Source: an uncultured Mycoplasma sp.
GTDB lineage: Bacteria; Bacillota_I; Bacilli_A; RF39; UBA660
Direction: 5' to 3'
Assembly (NCBI GenBank): GCA_905209745.1
Contig: CAJLUG010000029.1
Location: 1-8,927 of the forward strand
DNA: 8,927 bases
Below are positions 6,486-8,927 of the stretch, one piece after another; within the stretch, counting starts at the first letter, position 1, and the number at the start of each line of letters is the position of its first letter. The notes below the pieces were generated by a model. It was not told the origin of the DNA. It saw only the letters and a list, made by a program, of their open reading frames with translations, and did no database searches. Position numbers and translations under genes: made by a program.

Positions 6486-6707
6486 CTATTTTTCTTTTAA
6501 ATTACAATCTGGCTCTATTTTTTTACATACTTTTTTTATCTCACTTATGATTGTATCATATTTTTCTTCCTCTATGTCTAATTTCATCTTCTGTGTCATA
6601 AAACTTATGTTAATATTATTTACGCCTTCTATCTTTTTTATGGCATTTTCCATTTTTGTGGCACAATTGGCACAATCTAAATTCTCTAAATTTATTATTT
6701 TTTCCAT
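6486..6707 (-). CDS. Free-standing heavy-metal-associated (HMA) domain protein
   Basis: This 73-residue cytosolic protein is a single HMA (ferredoxin-like) domain. C12 and C15 in LDCANCA are the metal ligands. The wording LDCANC rather than GMTCxxC, together with the KKIEPD ending, matches the N-terminal domain of CadA/ZntA pumps rather than the copper chaperone CopZ. Two further Cys, C61 and C68, flank that ending and could add ligands. It probably receives Zn, Cd or Pb and passes it to, or regulates, the ATPase encoded immediately downstream; that is inference from position. The start ATG is preceded by AAAGGA (6720-6715) at 7 bases. It is first in the operon, behind the operator-covered promoter, and divergent from the ArsR repressor. 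Confidence 0.92.
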   Translation of the reverse strand: MEKIINLENLDCANCATKMENAIKKIEGVNNINISFMTQKMKLDIEEEKYDTIISEIKKVCKKIEPDCNLKEK

Positions 6708-6721
6708 CTTTCTATCCTTTC

Positions 6722-6741
6722 ATTTGAATGTTTGTTCAATC
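6722..6741. promoter_or_regulatory. Second, degenerate ArsR-type operator
   Basis: ATTTGAATGTTTGTTCAATC matches the perfect operator at 6756-6775 in 16 of 20 positions and keeps the TTGAA...TTCAA ends. The site centres are 34 bases apart. It would lie a few bases downstream of the predicted start of the HMA-pump transcript and next to the HMA gene's SD, so bound protein could block elongation or strengthen repression. Confidence 0.55.
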
Positions 6742-6750
6742 GTTACTATC

Positions 6751-6780
6751 ATTATATTTGAATATTTATTCAAATGTCAA
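6751..6780 (-). promoter_or_regulatory. Consensus promoter of the HMA-ATPase operon
   Basis: On the minus strand TTGACA (6780-6775) is followed by an 18-base spacer and TATAAT (6756-6751), both hexamers perfect. Transcription should begin near 6744. Such a strong promoter needs tight repression, which the palindrome filling its spacer can provide. Confidence 0.9.
6756..6775. promoter_or_regulatory. ArsR/SmtB-family (CadC/CzrA-type) operator
   Basis: ATTTGAATATTTATTCAAAT is a perfect 9-2-9 inverted repeat. It resembles the known CadC operator core TCAAATAAATATTTGA and the TGAAxx-xxTTCA pattern of SmtB/CzrA sites. It fills the spacer between -35 and -10 of the pump promoter, so repressor and RNA polymerase binding should exclude each other. 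The likely ligand is the ArsR protein encoded at 6843. Confidence 0.85.
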
Positions 6781-6795
6781 TACCTTTTTCTCTGA

Positions 6796-6824
6796 TTGAT
6801 TAATTTTTTTTCTTCGCTTATAAT
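6796..6824 (+). promoter_or_regulatory. Promoter of the ArsR-family repressor gene
   Basis: TTGATT (6796-6801), a 17-base spacer and TATAAT (6819-6824) give a good sigma-A promoter. It does not overlap either operator: the nearer one ends 20 bases upstream. The repressor may therefore be made at a fairly steady level, although upstream binding could still affect it. Confidence 0.75.
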
Positions 6825-6830
6825 GAGTAT

Positions 6831-6838
6831 GAGGTGAT
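6831..6838 (+). promoter_or_regulatory. Ribosome binding site that sets the repressor's TTG start
   Basis: GAGGTGAT is an extended SD. The in-frame GTG at 6834 lies within it and is unlikely to initiate. The TTG at 6843 is 5 bases past AGGTGA, the same arrangement as at the PASTA gene. Confidence 0.7.
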
Positions 6839-6842
6839 TATC

Positions 6843-7193
6843 TTGGAAAATCAATCTGATTTAACGATTCACGATAGTAATTTAGTAAAAAAAATACAAG
6901 AACAAATGTGTTCTTATAATACTATTACAGATTTATCTGACTTCTTTAAAATTATGGGGGACTCTACTCGATTACAATTACTTATGGCTTTAGAATATGG
7001 AGAGCTATGCGTTAGTGACTTGGCTTATATCCTTCATATGTCTATTTCTGCCGTTTCACATCAATTAAAGTCGTTACGTAATGCCAAGTTAGTAAAAATT
7101 AGAAGGGATGGCAAAAATATTTATTATTCTTTGGATGATGACCATATTCATTCTATCTTAGAAGTATCTTTAAAACATATTTTAGAACGATAA
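6843..7193 (+). CDS. ArsR/SmtB-family metal-responsive repressor (CzrA/CadC-like)
   Basis: This 116-residue winged-helix protein should act as a dimer that binds operator DNA and lets go when metal binds. The helix-turn-helix spans about 56-82 (CVSDLAYILHMSISAVSHQLKSL), followed by a beta-wing (KIRRDGKNIYYSL). The C-terminal helix holds D99, H101, H112 and E115, whose spacing equals the alpha5 zinc site of SmtB (D104, H106, H117, E120). The other CadC-type site (alpha3N) looks degraded: C56 of the ELCxC motif is kept, but the second Cys is S58, and only one N-terminal Cys (C23) is present. This favours zinc or cobalt sensing over cadmium or lead. It is divergent from the HMA-pump operon with a matching operator between them. 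The TTG start is chosen from the SD. Confidence 0.93.
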   Translation: MENQSDLTIHDSNLVKKIQEQMCSYNTITDLSDFFKIMGDSTRLQLLMALEYGELCVSDLAYILHMSISAVSHQLKSLRNAKLVKIRRDGKNIYYSLDDDHIHSILEVSLKHILER

Positions 7194-7218
7194 AACACTT
7201 CCTTCAAGAAGTGTTTTA
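7191..7218. terminator. Bidirectional terminator containing both stop codons
   Basis: TAAAACACTTC (7191-7201) pairs over 11 bp with GAAGTGTTTTA (7208-7218) around a 6-base loop. The left arm begins with the TAA of the repressor gene and the right arm ends with the TAA (minus strand 7218-7216) of the FkbM gene. Short T-runs exist in both directions. Confidence 0.82.
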
Positions 7219-8145
7219 ATTTATTGCATAAAGAATGATTTCTGTTGGAAATATTTCTGTTCCATAACAGCGGAGGAAAAATTTGTAATTTGGATTTAAG
7301 TTGTCAATCAATCTTGGTATCTTCCATAAATCCTCATAATTATGATAAACCGAAATTAATAATTTTGGTTTTTCTATTTTTATATGGTTTTGAGATCCCA
7401 TCAAGGCTTTTATTTCTGCTCCTTCAATATCCATTTTTATCATCGTTATAGGTTCTGTTATATCCGTATCTAGACTTACTCCTTCTACAACATCTTCTCC
7501 TGTTTCAGATATCATATTTGCTGAGTTATTTTCTTTACTAAAATTGATATAAGCATTGTCATTTTTTTCTAATACAGCTTTTTGTCTTATTTCTATATTA
7601 GGAAAGTATCTAGTATTATTTTTTAAAATATCAATACTTTGTGGAGTAATTTCATATGCATATATCTTTTTATATCTATCTACTCCATAATTATCTATAT
7701 AACTTAAAATACTGTCTCCAACGTATGCACCTACATCTACGATTACTTCTTCGTTTGTTGGTTTGATAATGTCTAAATCTTGGTATTGTTGATAATTCTT
7801 TTCTAATGACGTTTTGGTTGTTTCCATATCAAATTTATACCAATTATTTAAAATTGCATATAGTAATTTTTTTGATCTATAGTCTGATAATTTATTGTAT
7901 AACCATTCATAATCATCTATATGATCTTTTAGGGATATGGCTCTTTTATATAGTGATTCATATTCTCCCATGGAGCTATCTAGTTTTCCCCAATAATCAA
8001 ATGTTTTGTAGTAGTCTTCTAATGCTCGTTGAAACTCTATTGGTAGAGATAAATATTTTTCTTTGATATTACAAAATATTTCTCTTATTCCCTTTCTTTT
8101 TAATTCGCTTAATAACTCTTGAAATTTTATATCTATTTGATTCAT
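7216..8145 (-). CDS. FkbM-family SAM-dependent methyltransferase
   Basis: Family members transfer a methyl group from S-adenosylmethionine, usually to a hydroxyl of a sugar, polyketide or other small molecule. In the 309-residue product, the SAM-binding motif I is VDVGAYVGDS (136-145). The acidic residue after strand 2 is E165 (AYEITPQS), and the FkbM signature MIKMDIEGAE is at 235-244, followed by a KPKLLISVYH strand. Residues 1-130 form a helical N-terminal extension, common in FkbM proteins near glycan genes, with no motif I can name. There is no signal peptide or membrane segment, so it is cytosolic. It lies 16 bases after the calcium-type ATPase and probably shares its transcript. SD AAAGGA (8157-8152) is 6 bases from the ATG. 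The acceptor cannot be deduced; no glycosyltransferases are in view. Confidence 0.88.
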   Translation of the reverse strand: MNQIDIKFQELLSELKRKGIREIFCNIKEKYLSLPIEFQRALEDYYKTFDYWGKLDSSMGEYESLYKRAISLKDHIDDYEWLYNKLSDYRSKKLLYAILNNWYKFDMETTKTSLEKNYQQYQDLDIIKPTNEEVIVDVGAYVGDSILSYIDNYGVDRYKKIYAYEITPQSIDILKNNTRYFPNIEIRQKAVLEKNDNAYINFSKENNSANMISETGEDVVEGVSLDTDITEPITMIKMDIEGAEIKALMGSQNHIKIEKPKLLISVYHNYEDLWKIPRLIDNLNPNYKFFLRCYGTEIFPTEIILYAIN

Positions 8146-8161
8146 AATTTTTCCTTTCTTT

Positions 8162-8927
8162 TTATACTGCTCTTTTTTTCTTAGTTACTAATTTTCTCAT
8201 CCAATCTACTGGTATTACTGTTATGGCTAGTAGAATAGTTATTATCAGTTCTTTTTCTGATAAGCCATAAGTTCTAAATAAGTCTCCACCATAATAAATC
8301 AGATAAAGTTGTACTATAATAATAAATAAAATAATGATGATAAATACTTTATTTTTACTTAGGTTAGATAATAGATTCAATCTCGGGGTTCTAGCATTAA
8401 AACAGTTAAATATTCCCATAAAGATAAATAAAGCAAAAAAAGCTGTCATTAAATATTTATTATTTTCACCTATACGATATAGTTCTTTTATCCAAGGACT
8501 TTTTAAGAAAAAAATACATAATGCAGAGGAATATATTCCTGTAAATAATATTTCGCTATACATATAATTATTCATAATTTTTTCGTTTTTGGGTTTTGGT
8601 GGTTCTTGCATATAGGATTTTAATGGTGCTTCATAGGAGAAGGCAATTCCAGCTAAGGTATCCATAATCATATTGATCCATAACATTTGAATTACTGTTA
8701 CAGGGGATTCTATACCAATAAATGGTCCAATAATAGATAGACTTACGGCACATAAGTTGATTGTTAGTTGAAAGATAATAAATTTACGTATACTTTTAAA
8801 TATTGTTCTACCATATAGAATGGCACTAGCAATCGATAAAATATTATCATCTAATATTACAATGTCACTTGCTTCTTTGGCTACTTCGGTACCACTTCCC
8901 ATGGCAAATCCTACATCGGATTTTTTT
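8162..8927 (-). CDS. PMCA-type (P2B-like) calcium-transporting P-type ATPase, C-terminal part (5' end off window)
   Basis: The 254 visible residues begin in the hinge region with SDVGFAMGSGTEVAKEASD, which normally follows GDGxNDAP in P-type ATPases. Six hydrophobic segments follow, equivalent to M5-M10. The M5 wording FQLTINLCAV and M6 wording QMLWINMIMDTLAGIA match plasma-membrane-type calcium pumps, with N85 and D89 of the visible part as the expected ion ligands. The C-terminus ends shortly after M10 in a basic KKKR tail with no long regulatory extension. It probably exports Ca2+, or less likely Mn2+, using ATP. The reading frame is open to the right edge, so the ATG at 8902 is internal and not the start. 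It is followed 16 bases later by the FkbM methyltransferase gene. The catalytic Asp and Walker-like regions are outside the window. Confidence 0.92.
   Translation of the reverse strand, partial: KKSDVGFAMGSGTEVAKEASDIVILDDNILSIASAILYGRTIFKSIRKFIIFQLTINLCAVSLSIIGPFIGIESPVTVIQMLWINMIMDTLAGIAFSYEAPLKSYMQEPPKPKNEKIMNNYMYSEILFTGIYSSALCIFFLKSPWIKELYRIGENNKYLMTAFFALFIFMGIFNCFNARTPRLNLLSNLSKNKVFIIIILFIIIVQLYLIYYGGDLFRTYGLSEKELIITILLAITVIPVDWMRKLVTKKKRAV

Noticed and set aside
6478..6707. HMA domain and pump as one gene broken by a frameshift
   Set aside because: The HMA protein has a complete domain with its own SD and stop. The pump has a perfect SD at correct spacing and a normal N-terminus, so two real genes are more likely, although the frames differ.
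6707..6843. Transposon ends or an attachment site in the repeat-rich gap
   Set aside because: The inverted repeats are short, sit precisely on promoter elements and match ArsR-family operators. There is no transposase, integrase or target duplication.
8162..8902. Complete 246-residue membrane protein starting at the ATG at 8902
   Set aside because: The frame stays open to the window edge and the residues just before it (KKSDVGFA) continue the conserved P-type ATPase hinge. No SD precedes the ATG.
158..8927. Genetic code 4 (UGA read as Trp), as in Mollicutes
   Set aside because: All full-length genes read through without in-frame TGA and use TGG for conserved Trp, so the standard code explains everything.

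Overview
The window looks like the chromosome of a low-GC Bacillota bacterium, probably a gut-type member of the Bacilli or Clostridia. It is very AT-rich. Promoters match the sigma-A consensus, Shine-Dalgarno (SD) sites are strong (AGGAGG or AGGTGAT), and at least two genes appear to start with TTG. Genes are packed tightly, with intrinsic terminators shared by convergent neighbours. Trp is encoded by TGG and no gene uses TGA as a stop, so the code is standard. A PASTA-domain protein suggests a peptidoglycan wall.

Layout. Positions 1-7 hold the first codons of a leftward gene that leaves the window. 158-1123 (+) is a 3-hydroxyacyl-CoA dehydrogenase-fold oxidoreductase of the lambda-crystallin / L-gulonate / L-carnitine dehydrogenase type. 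It converges, across a bidirectional terminator, on 1207-1770 (-), a divergent RdgB/ITPase-like NTP pyrophosphatase. Back to back with that is 1864-2682 (+), a zinc-ribbon / transmembrane / PASTA protein. Its 3' end overlaps 2675-4204 (-), a short helicase IV (HelD)-like SF1 helicase with an Ala at the Walker B Asp position.

The centre is a metal-efflux module. 4624-6477 (-) is a P1B-2 Zn/Cd/Pb ATPase. 6486-6707 (-) is a free-standing heavy-metal-binding (HMA) domain just upstream of it. Divergent to both is 6843-7193 (+), an ArsR/SmtB-family repressor with an intact alpha5 zinc site. Between them, a consensus TTGACA-N18-TATAAT promoter has its spacer filled by a 9-2-9 palindrome of CadC/CzrA type, and a second, degenerate copy lies just past the expected transcription start. 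The expected circuit is repression of the HMA-ATPase operon until zinc or a similar metal releases the repressor. A small basic tail-anchored protein (4308-4559, -) follows the pump and may be cotranscribed.

The right end (8927 to 7216, -) is a two-gene unit: the C-terminal part of a PMCA-type calcium P-type ATPase, then 16 bp later an FkbM-family methyltransferase.

No gene-free stretch exceeds 300 bases. I found no RNA genes, insertion sequences, CRISPR arrays, phage genes or attachment sites. The best candidates for something unusual are the altered active-site residues in the NTP pyrophosphatase and the helicase, the compact two-site operator, and the two small uncharacterised membrane proteins. 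I do not see a clear new multi-gene system.
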